12,478 bases of DNA, from assembly GCA_019242465.1 (NCBI GenBank), contig JAFAVL010000306.1, positions 1 to 12,478 on the forward strand, given 5' to 3'. A program made the position numbers and the translations under genes. This DNA comes from Chroococcidiopsidaceae cyanobacterium CP_BM_RX_35. Lineage in GTDB: Bacteria > Cyanobacteriota > Cyanobacteriia > Cyanobacteriales > Chroococcidiopsidaceae. Below are positions 1 to 6,881 of the stretch, in pieces (position 1 is the stretch's first letter; every line of letters begins with the position of its first letter). Under the pieces are notes generated by a model, which searched no databases, had not been told where the DNA came from, and was given only the letters and a program-made list of their open reading frames with translations.

Positions 1-54
1 TATAAGTTGTGTTACATATTAACTACTCCAAATCTAACCACTTCCCATGCTCAG

Positions 55-753
55 CTACCGCTCGAACTCAGCCTTAATGACTTCATAACACTCGCACGCG
101 GTTGCTTCCAAGTCCGACCGATTCAGGATAGTAATTCGACTATGGCTATAGCGGAGCCTTCCCGTTTGCTGAAGAGTCTCAGCTGCCACTCTGACATCAA
201 AGGGGTGTACGCCCAGCATCTGGGTGATAAATTCCTGAGTCAGCGGAAACTGTGCTGACTGAATGCAGTCAGAGATGGTCAGCAACCAGCGGGCAAGCCG
301 CTCCTCTACTGTATGGAGGCGGTTGCAGGCTACTGTTTGCGATAACTGGGTGAGTAATGCGTGGGTGTAGCGCATCAGCAGACTTTGCAAAATTCCACCC
401 CGGTTGAACTCGGCTAATAGCAGTGAAGCTTCCATCCTAATAGCACCGTCTGCCACCTGCACAATTGCTTGGGTGGTCGTGGTTTGGTGTCCTAAAATTA
501 CAGGAAGACCTACTACACCTTCATTTCCCACCATACTGACTTCAACCGTCGAGCCGTCTGACATCATGGAGAGCAAAGAAACTACTGTCCGGTCGGGAAA
601 ATAGATGTATTCGATCGGTTGTTTTGGCTCGTAGAGGACTTGCTGGTTTGAGAGCGAGACGAACTCTATATGAGGAACCAGACGTTGGTACTCAGAAACT
701 GGCAGAGCGGCAAGCAGCCGATTTCTTATCGGCCTCTGGGGAGCGTTATCCAT
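55..753 (-). CDS. Crp/Fnr-family transcriptional regulator (paralogue 1)
   Basis: This is a 232-residue regulator with an N-terminal cyclic-nucleotide-binding-like beta-barrel (about residues 35-115) and a C-terminal winged helix (about 170-212). The barrel has the MVGNEGVVGLPVILG signature of a cyanobacterial Crp subgroup. It lacks the Arg-Ser/Ala phosphate-binding motif of true cAMP receptors, and there is no N-terminal cysteine cluster as in FNR, so the effector is unknown. I chose the ATG at 753 over an upstream in-frame GTG at 798. It leaves exactly ten residues before the NRLLAALP block, as in the paralogue at 1011-1718, and it has GGAGG at 766-770, 12 nt upstream. The region before the recognition helix reads GVHPFDVR where the paralogue reads GVRRASVT, so DNA specificity or DNA binding may have changed. 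The gene diverges from its paralogue across a 257-bp spacer. The fold and family are secure; the target genes are unknown. Confidence 0.9.
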   Translation of the reverse strand: MDNAPQRPIRNRLLAALPVSEYQRLVPHIEFVSLSNQQVLYEPKQPIEYIYFPDRTVVSLLSMMSDGSTVEVSMVGNEGVVGLPVILGHQTTTTQAIVQVADGAIRMEASLLLAEFNRGGILQSLLMRYTHALLTQLSQTVACNRLHTVEERLARWLLTISDCIQSAQFPLTQEFITQMLGVHPFDVRVAAETLQQTGRLRYSHSRITILNRSDLEATACECYEVIKAEFER

Positions 754-804
754 GGAAATTGGTAGCCTCCAGGGTGCAGTCAGGCAAAAAACAGACACGC
801 AGAC

Positions 805-818
805 GTACGCTAGCGTAC
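805..818. promoter_or_regulatory. 14-bp perfect palindrome GTACGCTAGCGTAC, copy 1
   Basis: This perfect inverted repeat lies 51 bp upstream of the ATG of the minus-strand Crp-like gene. An identical copy lies at 1901-1914 upstream of the histidine kinase. Read in the direction of each downstream gene, both copies are preceded by TG and end in RT, which extends the match to 18 positions with one difference. The position and symmetry fit an operator for a dimeric regulator such as the adjacent Crp proteins. A dispersed cyanobacterial palindromic repeat would look the same. Confidence 0.5.
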
Positions 819-900
819 CATTTCTCGGTTGTCTTTTGTTTCTTTAGGTGGCATAGCTAGGAAGTTAAAATGATTTTGTGAGCTACTTGCCGTCAAACCT

Positions 901-987
901 GTTCTTTAGAAGATTCAACTTTTGACATCGGAAGCTGACCTTAATGTTCTTTTTTTGTACCGTCAGTTGTTCTTTTTGACACAACTG
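901..987. promoter_or_regulatory. Candidate control region of the plus-strand Crp gene: three GTTCTTT repeats and an inverted repeat
   Basis: GTTCTTT occurs at 901-907, 946-952 and 969-975. The offsets of 45 and 23 bp are close to whole helical turns (about four and two). The last copy overlaps an inverted repeat, CAGTTGT at 964-970 and ACAACTG at 981-987, with a 10-nt spacer that ends just before the AGGAG ribosome site (993-997) of the gene starting at 1011. Two TTGACA hexamers (922-927 and 976-981) are present, but neither has a well-spaced -10 box, so no promoter is called. The inverted repeat could be an autoregulatory operator or a leader hairpin. Confidence 0.35.
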
Positions 988-1010
988 GCTATAGGAGTTT
1001 TCTGATATTC

Positions 1011-1718
1011 ATGTCCGAACGTCCCCGGATGTTGGTTGAAAACCGACTTTTGGCTGCCCTGCCTGGTGATGAATACCAACGTCTTTTTCCCAACTTAGAG
1101 ACCGTCTCTCTGGATCTCAAGCAAGCTCTTTATGAGCCGAGAGAACCTATCCAGTATGTCTATTTTCCTAAAAGGGGCGTAGTGGTCTCTCTGCTCGCCG
1201 TTATGGCAGACAGAACCATGGCCGAAGTGGGCTTAGTGGGCAACGAAGGACTGGTGGGTCTCCCCGTATTTTTAGGAGTTGAGACAACACCCTTTAAGGC
1301 TATCGTCCAGCTCCCAGGAAGTGCTATGAGGATGAAGGTGGATGTATTTAAACACTCAATCAACTGGGGTGGTCAGCTGCAAAGTCGGCTGCAACACTAC
1401 ACCTACACGCTGATGAGCCAGATCTCGCAATCGTTGGCGTGCAACAGCCGCCGCCACTCAGTAGAGCAGCGATGCTGCCGTTGGCTGCTGATGAGCCACG
1501 ACTGTGTAGATTCAGACTCTTTTCCGATCACGCAGGAGTTTCTCTCCCAAATGCTAGGTGTGCGTCGTGCTAGCGTCACGGTGGTTGTTGGTCGGCTGCA
1601 AAAGGCGGGGCTGCTCCGTCACCATCGAGGTCAGATGACTATCCTCGATCGCCCGGGTCTAGAAGCTGCTACTTGCGAGTGTTATCGGCTGATTAAAGAG
1701 GAGTTAGACCGCTTGTAA
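1011..1718 (+). CDS. Crp/Fnr-family transcriptional regulator (paralogue 2)
   Basis: This is a 235-residue protein with the same layout as its divergent neighbour: cNMP-binding-like barrel with LVGNEGLVGLPVFLG (about 75-89), a dimerisation helix (about 115-150) and a winged helix (about 171-215). Its helix-turn-helix, QEFLSQMLGVRRASVTVVVG, has the usual Arg-Arg-Ala-Ser-Val of this group, so it should bind DNA. It shares the terminal TCECYRLIK block with paralogue 1. Compared with that paralogue it has single-residue insertions near residues 56-59 and 145-148. The start is an ATG with AGGAG at 993-997. No cAMP-type Arg-Ser motif or iron-sulphur cysteine cluster is visible, so the signal it senses is unknown. 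The pair probably arose by duplication and may cross- or auto-regulate through the shared intergenic region. Confidence 0.92.
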   Translation: MSERPRMLVENRLLAALPGDEYQRLFPNLETVSLDLKQALYEPREPIQYVYFPKRGVVVSLLAVMADRTMAEVGLVGNEGLVGLPVFLGVETTPFKAIVQLPGSAMRMKVDVFKHSINWGGQLQSRLQHYTYTLMSQISQSLACNSRRHSVEQRCCRWLLMSHDCVDSDSFPITQEFLSQMLGVRRASVTVVVGRLQKAGLLRHHRGQMTILDRPGLEAATCECYRLIKEELDRL

Positions 1719-1942
1719 GGCTGACGCGCTTTGTTTACAATTCTTATGGTGGAGTTATGGGTGTTAGGCTTGGAAAAGTGGGCAGCCCGGATGATGAGCG
1801 CATAAGCCTTTCTGCCTAAAATCGCAAGTTAATTGACTTGCTACTTGTCTCCCTTTTCTCGCGACGTAACCTGATGTACCAAAATCGCCGCCCAAAAGTG
1901 GTACGCTAGCGTACATGAGAGCAGTTGCTAGGGGTATTTTCT
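1719..1942. other. Intergenic region between the Crp gene and the histidine kinase
   Basis: This 224-bp spacer has no supportable gene. It contains a 6-bp-stem hairpin, GCAAGT/ACTTGC at 1824-1841, followed by a T/C-rich stretch with no uninterrupted T-run. That is at best a weak terminator for the upstream Crp gene. It also contains GTACC at 1876-1880 and the 14-bp palindrome at 1901-1914. No -35/-10 pair with good spacing was seen. Confidence 0.5.
1901..1914. promoter_or_regulatory. 14-bp perfect palindrome GTACGCTAGCGTAC, copy 2
   Basis: This copy is identical to the palindrome at 805-818. It ends 28 bp upstream of the ATG of the histidine kinase, between any promoter and the ribosome site AGGGG (1930-1934). 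That is a repressor-like position. Its presence before one of the two Crp genes and before the kinase suggests the two genes share control. No regulator can be assigned from sequence alone. Confidence 0.5.
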
Positions 1943-3514
1943 ATGTTCAATTACTCCGCTAGCACCAATCGATTGTCCTTGAGACCGATTATTGGAAGAG
2001 TGCTGCCTTATACACTAAATAACTACGGTGTTGCTGTCGTTAGTGTGGAGTTGGCAACGCTGCTGACGTGGCTGCTACACTCCATGCTGGTATCAACTTT
2101 GGCACCATTATTTTATGCTGCTGTAGCGACAAGTACCTGGTACGGTGGCTTGTGGTCGGGGCTACTGGGTATAGCTCTGTCTACTCTATCGATTAACCAT
2201 TTCTTACAAAAAGCCAGTGGTCTAGACCACTGGGTATCGTTGGTCGTGTTCGTTCTAGTGGCGCTATTCATCAGCTTTCTGATTGCAGCGCTACGCTCTG
2301 CTAAACAGCAAGCCGAGATGGTCCTGACCAAGCAAAAGGCGAGTGAAGATGCCCTTAGGGAAACTCAAGCACTGTTCGAGTCTTTCATGAGCCATAGTCC
2401 AACAACAGCGTTCATTAAAGACCATGCAGGGCGCTACATCTATGTCAACCAATATCTCGAGCGTTTATTCAACCGTAAGCGAGCTAATTGGCTAGGGAAG
2501 ACAGATTTTGATCTATTTCCCTCACAAGCGGCACAACAATGGCGTCATAACGACTTAACCGTTCTAAGCACAGGTCAGGCGATGCAAACGCTGGAGACGG
2601 TTTCACATCATGATGGTGAGCATTACTACATGTCCTTCAAATTCCCTGTTATAGCTATCTCTGGACAACGACTGGTGGCAGGAATCTGTATTGATATCAC
2701 CGAGCAAAAGCGGTTGGAGACCGAACGCAACCATCTGTTAGTCCGCGAACAGGAAGCTCGCAGGCAGGCTGAGGTAGCAAATCGCACCAAGGACGAATTT
2801 TTGGCGGTGGTTTCCCACGATTTGCGCACGCCCCTCAGTGCCATTCTTGGTTGGGCTGAGCTACTCCGGATGCGCCAATTTGACCCAGGAATGATAAGTC
2901 AAGCGATAAAATCGATCGAGCGCAACGCCAAGGCTCAGAAGCAGTTGATTGAAGACTTGCTAGATACCACACGGATCGTTCAAGGTCAGATGCACCTACA
3001 TTCTCGTCCAACTAGCCTGTTACAGGTGATTTCGGCTGCCCTTGACACAGTTCGTCTCACCGCTAGTACCAAAAGGATTCAGATTGAATCTAGGCTTGAG
3101 CCTATAGGTCTGGTTATTGCTGACTCAGACCGCTTGCAGCAAGTCTTCTGGAACCTGCTGTCTAATGCGGTTCAGTTCACACCTGAAGGAGGGCGGGTTT
3201 TGGTGCGACTAGAGCGAGTCGATAACTGCGCCCAAATCACGGTGACTGATACGGGTAAAGGCATCAGCCCTGACTTTCTACCATACGTTTTCGAGCGCTT
3301 TCATCAAGCCGAAACTCCAACCAACAGAACACAAGATGGGCTGGGATTGGGGTTAGCGATCGCCCGTCAGTTAGTGGAACTGCACCAGGGTACAATTCAA
3401 GCCAAAAGCCCAGGATTGGGGCAGGGAGCAATTTTTATTGTGCAGCTACCACTTATGACCAATTGCTCTCAGTTGACATCCTCCCGCTCCGCTAATCCGG
3501 AGTACCGAATATAG
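1943..3514 (+). CDS. Membrane sensor histidine kinase (DUF4118-like, PAS, HisKA, HATPase)
   Basis: The 523-residue protein begins with about four hydrophobic segments (residues 20-117) of the KdpD-like DUF4118 type. A short coiled linker follows, then a PAS domain (about 140-255, ending IDITEQKR), the phospho-acceptor dimerisation domain with His292 in VSHDLRTPL, and an ATPase domain. The ATPase domain shows the N box NLLSNAVQF (404-412), G1 DTGKGI (436-441) and G2 GLGLGL (467-471). I chose ATG 1943, with AGGGG 8 nt upstream, over an in-frame TTG at 1925. There is no receiver domain and no adjacent response regulator, so it is an orphan. The last 13 residues, from codon 511 at 3473, are encoded by the right end of an IS200/IS605 element. 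The native C-terminus, and any receiver that followed, may be lost. The catalytic core is complete and the kinase could still be active. The stimulus is unknown. Confidence 0.93.
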   Translation: MFNYSASTNRLSLRPIIGRVLPYTLNNYGVAVVSVELATLLTWLLHSMLVSTLAPLFYAAVATSTWYGGLWSGLLGIALSTLSINHFLQKASGLDHWVSLVVFVLVALFISFLIAALRSAKQQAEMVLTKQKASEDALRETQALFESFMSHSPTTAFIKDHAGRYIYVNQYLERLFNRKRANWLGKTDFDLFPSQAAQQWRHNDLTVLSTGQAMQTLETVSHHDGEHYYMSFKFPVIAISGQRLVAGICIDITEQKRLETERNHLLVREQEARRQAEVANRTKDEFLAVVSHDLRTPLSAILGWAELLRMRQFDPGMISQAIKSIERNAKAQKQLIEDLLDTTRIVQGQMHLHSRPTSLLQVISAALDTVRLTASTKRIQIESRLEPIGLVIADSDRLQQVFWNLLSNAVQFTPEGGRVLVRLERVDNCAQITVTDTGKGISPDFLPYVFERFHQAETPTNRTQDGLGLGLAIARQLVELHQGTIQAKSPGLGQGAIFIVQLPLMTNCSQLTSSRSANPEYRI

Positions 3515-4315
3515 CGGCGGATTCCATAGAGTCACCTCTAGGATTTCCTGGCTCCACGAGTCCACTTAACCAACCGAAGTTTCCCTCGACTAGCCAGAGG
3601 TGGTTCTCATCCCCAGGCGTATAAGTTCCCGACTGCCCATCGGTACTTTGCTTGTGCCCCAAAACCTCTAGTCCCTTAACTAGAATATTCTTGGCAGCAT
3701 TGTGGTCACTGTGCATTACTGTTCCACATTTCAAACACTGATGGGTGCGAACAGACAGAGTTTTTTGAACTCGGTTGCCGCAAACACTACAGTCTTGGGA
3801 GGTGTACTGGGGTGGTACTGCCACTGTCACAATTTTGTGCAGTTTAGCAAAATACTCTACCCAATCTACAAACATAGACCACGATGCATCTGATATAGAT
3901 TTGGCAAGTTTGTGGTTTCTCACCATGTTGCGCACTTGCAAGTTCTCATAGGCAATCAAGTCGTGAGACGCTACTAACGCACCCGCAGTTTTAACCGCGT
4001 GGTCTTTACGCTGCCTACTTACTTTCAAGTGTTGCCGTGCCATTCTATTGATGGCTTTCTTTCGATTAGCGCTACCCTTTTTCCTTTTTGAAACTCTTTT
4101 CTGTAGTCGCTGGAGACGTTTCTCTGATTTTCTTAAACGACGTGGATTAGCTACAGTTTGTCCATTTGAATCAGTGTAGAAAAACTCTAGACCTAAGTCT
4201 ATGCCGACTATTTTACCTGTGTACTCGTGCTTAATTTCTCGCTCTACATCAACACAGAACTGTGCATAGTATCCATCGGCTCTACGCACCACTCTTACTC
4301 GTTTGATTTGGGATG
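3473..4315 (-). mobile_element. Truncated IS200/IS605-family element (tnpB-only remnant)
   Basis: The right end is recognised at TTGA, 3473-3476, which reads TCAA on the minus strand. That is the right-end cleavage tetranucleotide known for IS605-family elements such as ISDra2. Just inside it lies a subterminal hairpin (3487-3502), and then the tnpB remnant read on the minus strand. No tnpA and no left end are visible. TnpB homology stops at about 4310 and is followed by unrelated sequence up to the GH31 stop. The element has therefore lost its left part and should not be mobile on its own. The left limit is well supported; the right limit is approximate. Confidence 0.75.
3487..3502. repeat. 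Subterminal hairpin at the IS right end
   Basis: CTCCG (3487-3491) and CGGAG (3498-3502) form a 5-bp stem around a 6-nt loop, 14 bp inside the proposed right tip. Imperfect palindromes near the ends are what TnpA of this family recognises. In TnpB systems the same right-end region forms the 3' part of the omega RNA scaffold. It overlaps the stop codons of both the kinase and tnpB. Confidence 0.6.
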
Positions 4316-4355
4316 CGCCAGGTTTTTGTATAAGATGTTGAGTGCAACAAACCAC
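3492..4355 (-). pseudogene. tnpB: RNA-guided nuclease TnpB, N-terminally truncated
   Basis: The open frame gives 287 residues from a GTG at 4355, against about 400 for full TnpB. TnpB homology starts near residue 16 (QIKRVRVVRRADGYYAQF); the preceding residues look like junction sequence. The frame stays open further upstream without TnpB similarity, so the true start has been lost. Retained motifs are RuvC-I GIDLGLE with Asp53, a Lys/Arg-rich helix (about 73-118), RuvC-II AYENLQVRNMV with Glu137, a four-cysteine zinc finger (Cys189, 192, 207, 210), and RuvC-III DHNAAKNIL with Asp217. The third motif reads SDHNAA rather than the usual RDHNAA. TnpB normally cuts DNA guided by RNA from the element's right end. 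Loss of the N-terminal lobe, which binds RNA and the target-adjacent motif, should inactivate it. It overlaps the 3' end of the kinase gene tail to tail. Confidence 0.88.
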
Positions 4356-4374
4356 ATCCGCAATTTTCTTCTCG

Positions 4375-4396
4375 CCGCTGAACCGAAGGTCAGCGG
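4375..4396. terminator. Hairpin spanning the GH31 stop codon
   Basis: On the plus strand CCGCTG (4375-4380) and ACC (4382-4384) pair with GGT (4388-4390) and CAGCGG (4391-4396). This makes nine base pairs with one bulged A and a 3-nt loop. The GH31 TGA (4390-4392) lies within the stem. On the minus strand the hairpin is not followed by a T-run, so it is not a classical intrinsic terminator. It may instead cap the mRNA end or be an IS-derived or REP-like hairpin at the truncated side of the element. Confidence 0.4.
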
Positions 4397-6834
4397 GAGC
4401 CTTCTCGTGGTTGAAGGTAAACCTGTCTGAAAGTTTGGCACTGTAACTGTTGTTCCTGAATTGCTACTGATTGCCCATCTATCCATGCTTGCTGTACCTG
4501 GATACCATGCACATGTAGTCGCACGCTCTGATAGTGGAAGGCGTAGCTTCCCTGCTGCTCCCATGTCAATTCTAAACCTTGCTCACTTCGTATCATTTGG
4601 AATCGATCCAGCCGTGATTCCCCATACCCGTCTCCGGCATCGCTGTACAGGTAGCCTTCACTCATACCTTGTTTGGGTGGGTAAATGTGGAGGATCAGTT
4701 GCCCACTTTCTTCCAGGGGCAAAATACTGCCTGCTCTTACCAACAGGGGAATCTGCTCTAGCGGTGCTTCTAGCTGCACCTCTTTTCCTCCCTCAACGAC
4801 TGTATCGTTCCAAAAGTTGTACCAACATCCTTTAGGCAGGGTGGCTGTGCGCGATCGTGCCCCTGCCTGTACAATTGGGCAAACCAGGAGGCCATCACCG
4901 AGGCAGAAAGCATCTTCTACGTCCCAGAGAGTTTGATCAGTCCAGTCAGACCAAAACACAGGACGAACGGGAGGATAGCCCTTTTGAGCTGCTTCCCAAG
5001 TCAGGGTGTAGAGGTATGGCAGCAGGCGATAGCGCAACTGTAAGAATTGTCGCACGATACTCAAATAGGGTTCGCCATACGTCCACGGCGCACGGGGTTG
5101 AACATTATTGGCAACGTGAGTGCGATAAAAGGTGAGAAACGTTGCCATCTGAAACCAGCGTAGGTAGAGTTCTGCTGAGGGATTTCCTTGAAAGCCGCCA
5201 ATATCGGGACCGCTGTAAGGGATGCCTGACAGTCCCAAACCGATAACTGTTGCTACCGTCTGACGCAATGTCTCCCAGCTTGATGCGGTATCGCCCGTCC
5301 AGGTCCAAGCGCAGCGTTGCAGCCCTGCCCAACCGGAGCGCGAGACAATGAAGGGGCGTTGTTGGGGGCGATACTGCCGTATGCTCTGATAAGCCGCTTC
5401 AGCTTCTAGTAGACCATACAGGTTATGTGCTTCACGATGGTCTCCGCCTCGACCCTCGAAGCAATGCTGTGCCACTTTGGCAAGAGAGGGATTGCCCCAC
5501 AGCACGAACACAGCAGGCTCATTCATATCGTGCCAAAATCCAGCTACGCCGACATCTAAGAGGTAGGCATACTGCCGATTCCACCAAGCGCGAACCTTTG
5601 GATTTGTAAAATCAGGAAACACTGTTCGACCTGCCCAAACAGGAGCGATCACTAGCTCTCCATTGGGGTAGGTGCAAAACGCTCCTAATACCTGTCCTTC
5701 CAAAAACAGGTTACTAGCACGGCTGTGCTTGATGCCAGGGTTATTGATGGCAATCAATCGCACGCCTAGTTCTGCCAGCTCTTGCGTAAAGCTGGTGAGC
5801 TGCGGAAAACGCTTGGGATCAATCGTAAAGGCTCGGTGCCCCACCTGACAGTCAATATCCAGATGAATGGCGCTCAACGGGAGATCGTGTGTTTGAAATG
5901 CTCTCACTTCTCGCCGGATCGTGGCTTCGTTACGAAATCCCCAACGTGACTGGTGATATCCCAATGCCCAGCGAGGTGGCAGTGGAGAACGACCTGTTAA
6001 CTCCGTATATCGCTCTAGCAGTTGCGGCGGTTCACCAGCCATGACGTAGTAACGCAGCGAACCTCCTGAAAATTCGGCTGTTGCTATATCTGCAAATGTA
6101 AACTTAGCGTCGAAGGAGTTTTCATAAAAAATTAGGTAACTGCCCAAACTGTGCAGCCCTAAGTAGATCGGGATGCAAATGTATATTGGGTCTGCTCCCG
6201 AAGCATATCCAGCTGGATCAGAGTTCCACATCCGGTAGGTTCTACTGCATTGCTGCTCATCTTTCGCATTTCGCAAATTGAGCGTAGCAGCCCGCTCTCC
6301 TAAGCCGTAGATGTGCTCCTCTTGTCGCAGTTGTGAGTAATGCACCCACCGCTCACCCTGACGCTGCGGGGGCAGTTCTTCCCGCAGCGTTTGCCCAGAG
6401 CAATTATAGAATGTCAGACTGCCATCAACACTAACGCTCACCTGCAAAGCAGTACTGGAGATATTCCAACATTCGCTCGTCTGTTCTAGGGTTGTTTCAA
6501 CCACAGCCCAGTCGTGAAGGGCAATCGCATAAGGAATCGGCGGAATACCAGGAAACCAATCCACTCGCACAAGATCGGGAGCCAAAAAGCAGATCTCCAT
6601 CTCTGCTTGCTCGAAGTAGAAGTGAACACCTCTATCTGTTGCTTCAGCTTGAAGGAGTTTTCCGGGTTGGGTGAGTTTGGCTAAAGGCGGTGCAGGGGCG
6701 AATCGGCGTTCGCAGCGATCACGCTTGCTGCTATAGAGGAATGCCTGTAGTACGTACTTCAGATAGAATAGTGATCCCAGCTCCAACTTTAACTTTATTG
6801 ATAGCTGTTTGAAGAGGTCCACAAACCTTGACAT
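4390..6834 (-). CDS. Glycoside hydrolase family 31 (alpha-glucosidase-type)
   Basis: This 814-residue enzyme is full length for GH31 and should hydrolyse terminal alpha-glycosidic bonds by a retaining mechanism. Layout: N-terminal beta-sandwich (about 60-285), catalytic (beta/alpha)8 barrel (about 286-625), then C-terminal beta domains with RPVFW (624-628) and PLLVRAGSILPL (696-707). The nucleophile is Asp436 in GFWHDMNEP, and the acid/base is Asp515 in TWTGDTASSW. SGPDIGGF (541-548) is the second family signature. The usual IDYMDGYR-type strand near residue 327 reads IDCQVGHRAF, which may shift substrate preference (glucoside or xyloside), so a narrower name is unsafe. No signal peptide is evident, so it is probably cytoplasmic. 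The start is ATG 6834 with no clear Shine-Dalgarno. The repeat-protein gene ends 47 bp upstream on the same strand, so co-transcription is possible. A weak 5-bp hairpin (GGTAG/CTACC, 6848-6863) lies in that gap. Confidence 0.93.
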   Translation of the reverse strand: MSRFVDLFKQLSIKLKLELGSLFYLKYVLQAFLYSSKRDRCERRFAPAPPLAKLTQPGKLLQAEATDRGVHFYFEQAEMEICFLAPDLVRVDWFPGIPPIPYAIALHDWAVVETTLEQTSECWNISSTALQVSVSVDGSLTFYNCSGQTLREELPPQRQGERWVHYSQLRQEEHIYGLGERAATLNLRNAKDEQQCSRTYRMWNSDPAGYASGADPIYICIPIYLGLHSLGSYLIFYENSFDAKFTFADIATAEFSGGSLRYYVMAGEPPQLLERYTELTGRSPLPPRWALGYHQSRWGFRNEATIRREVRAFQTHDLPLSAIHLDIDCQVGHRAFTIDPKRFPQLTSFTQELAELGVRLIAINNPGIKHSRASNLFLEGQVLGAFCTYPNGELVIAPVWAGRTVFPDFTNPKVRAWWNRQYAYLLDVGVAGFWHDMNEPAVFVLWGNPSLAKVAQHCFEGRGGDHREAHNLYGLLEAEAAYQSIRQYRPQQRPFIVSRSGWAGLQRCAWTWTGDTASSWETLRQTVATVIGLGLSGIPYSGPDIGGFQGNPSAELYLRWFQMATFLTFYRTHVANNVQPRAPWTYGEPYLSIVRQFLQLRYRLLPYLYTLTWEAAQKGYPPVRPVFWSDWTDQTLWDVEDAFCLGDGLLVCPIVQAGARSRTATLPKGCWYNFWNDTVVEGGKEVQLEAPLEQIPLLVRAGSILPLEESGQLILHIYPPKQGMSEGYLYSDAGDGYGESRLDRFQMIRSEQGLELTWEQQGSYAFHYQSVRLHVHGIQVQQAWIDGQSVAIQEQQLQCQTFRQVYLQPREGSR

Positions 6835-6881
6835 AAAAACTATGAGAGGTAGCGATCACTACCCCTACTCGACTCCCAGAA

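Noticed and set aside
7..258. Plus-strand 83-codon frame at the left edge
   Set aside because: It lies largely opposite the 3' half of the Crp-like gene, has no family similarity and no ribosome site; positions 1-54 otherwise show nothing.
754..798. GTG start at 798 for Crp paralogue 1
   Set aside because: The ATG at 753 gives an N-terminus of the same length as paralogue 2; the extra 15 residues have no counterpart.
4295..4564. Minus-strand 89-codon frame across the GH31/tnpB junction
   Set aside because: Most of it is an out-of-frame shadow of the GH31 C-terminus, with no recognisable protein and no ribosome site.
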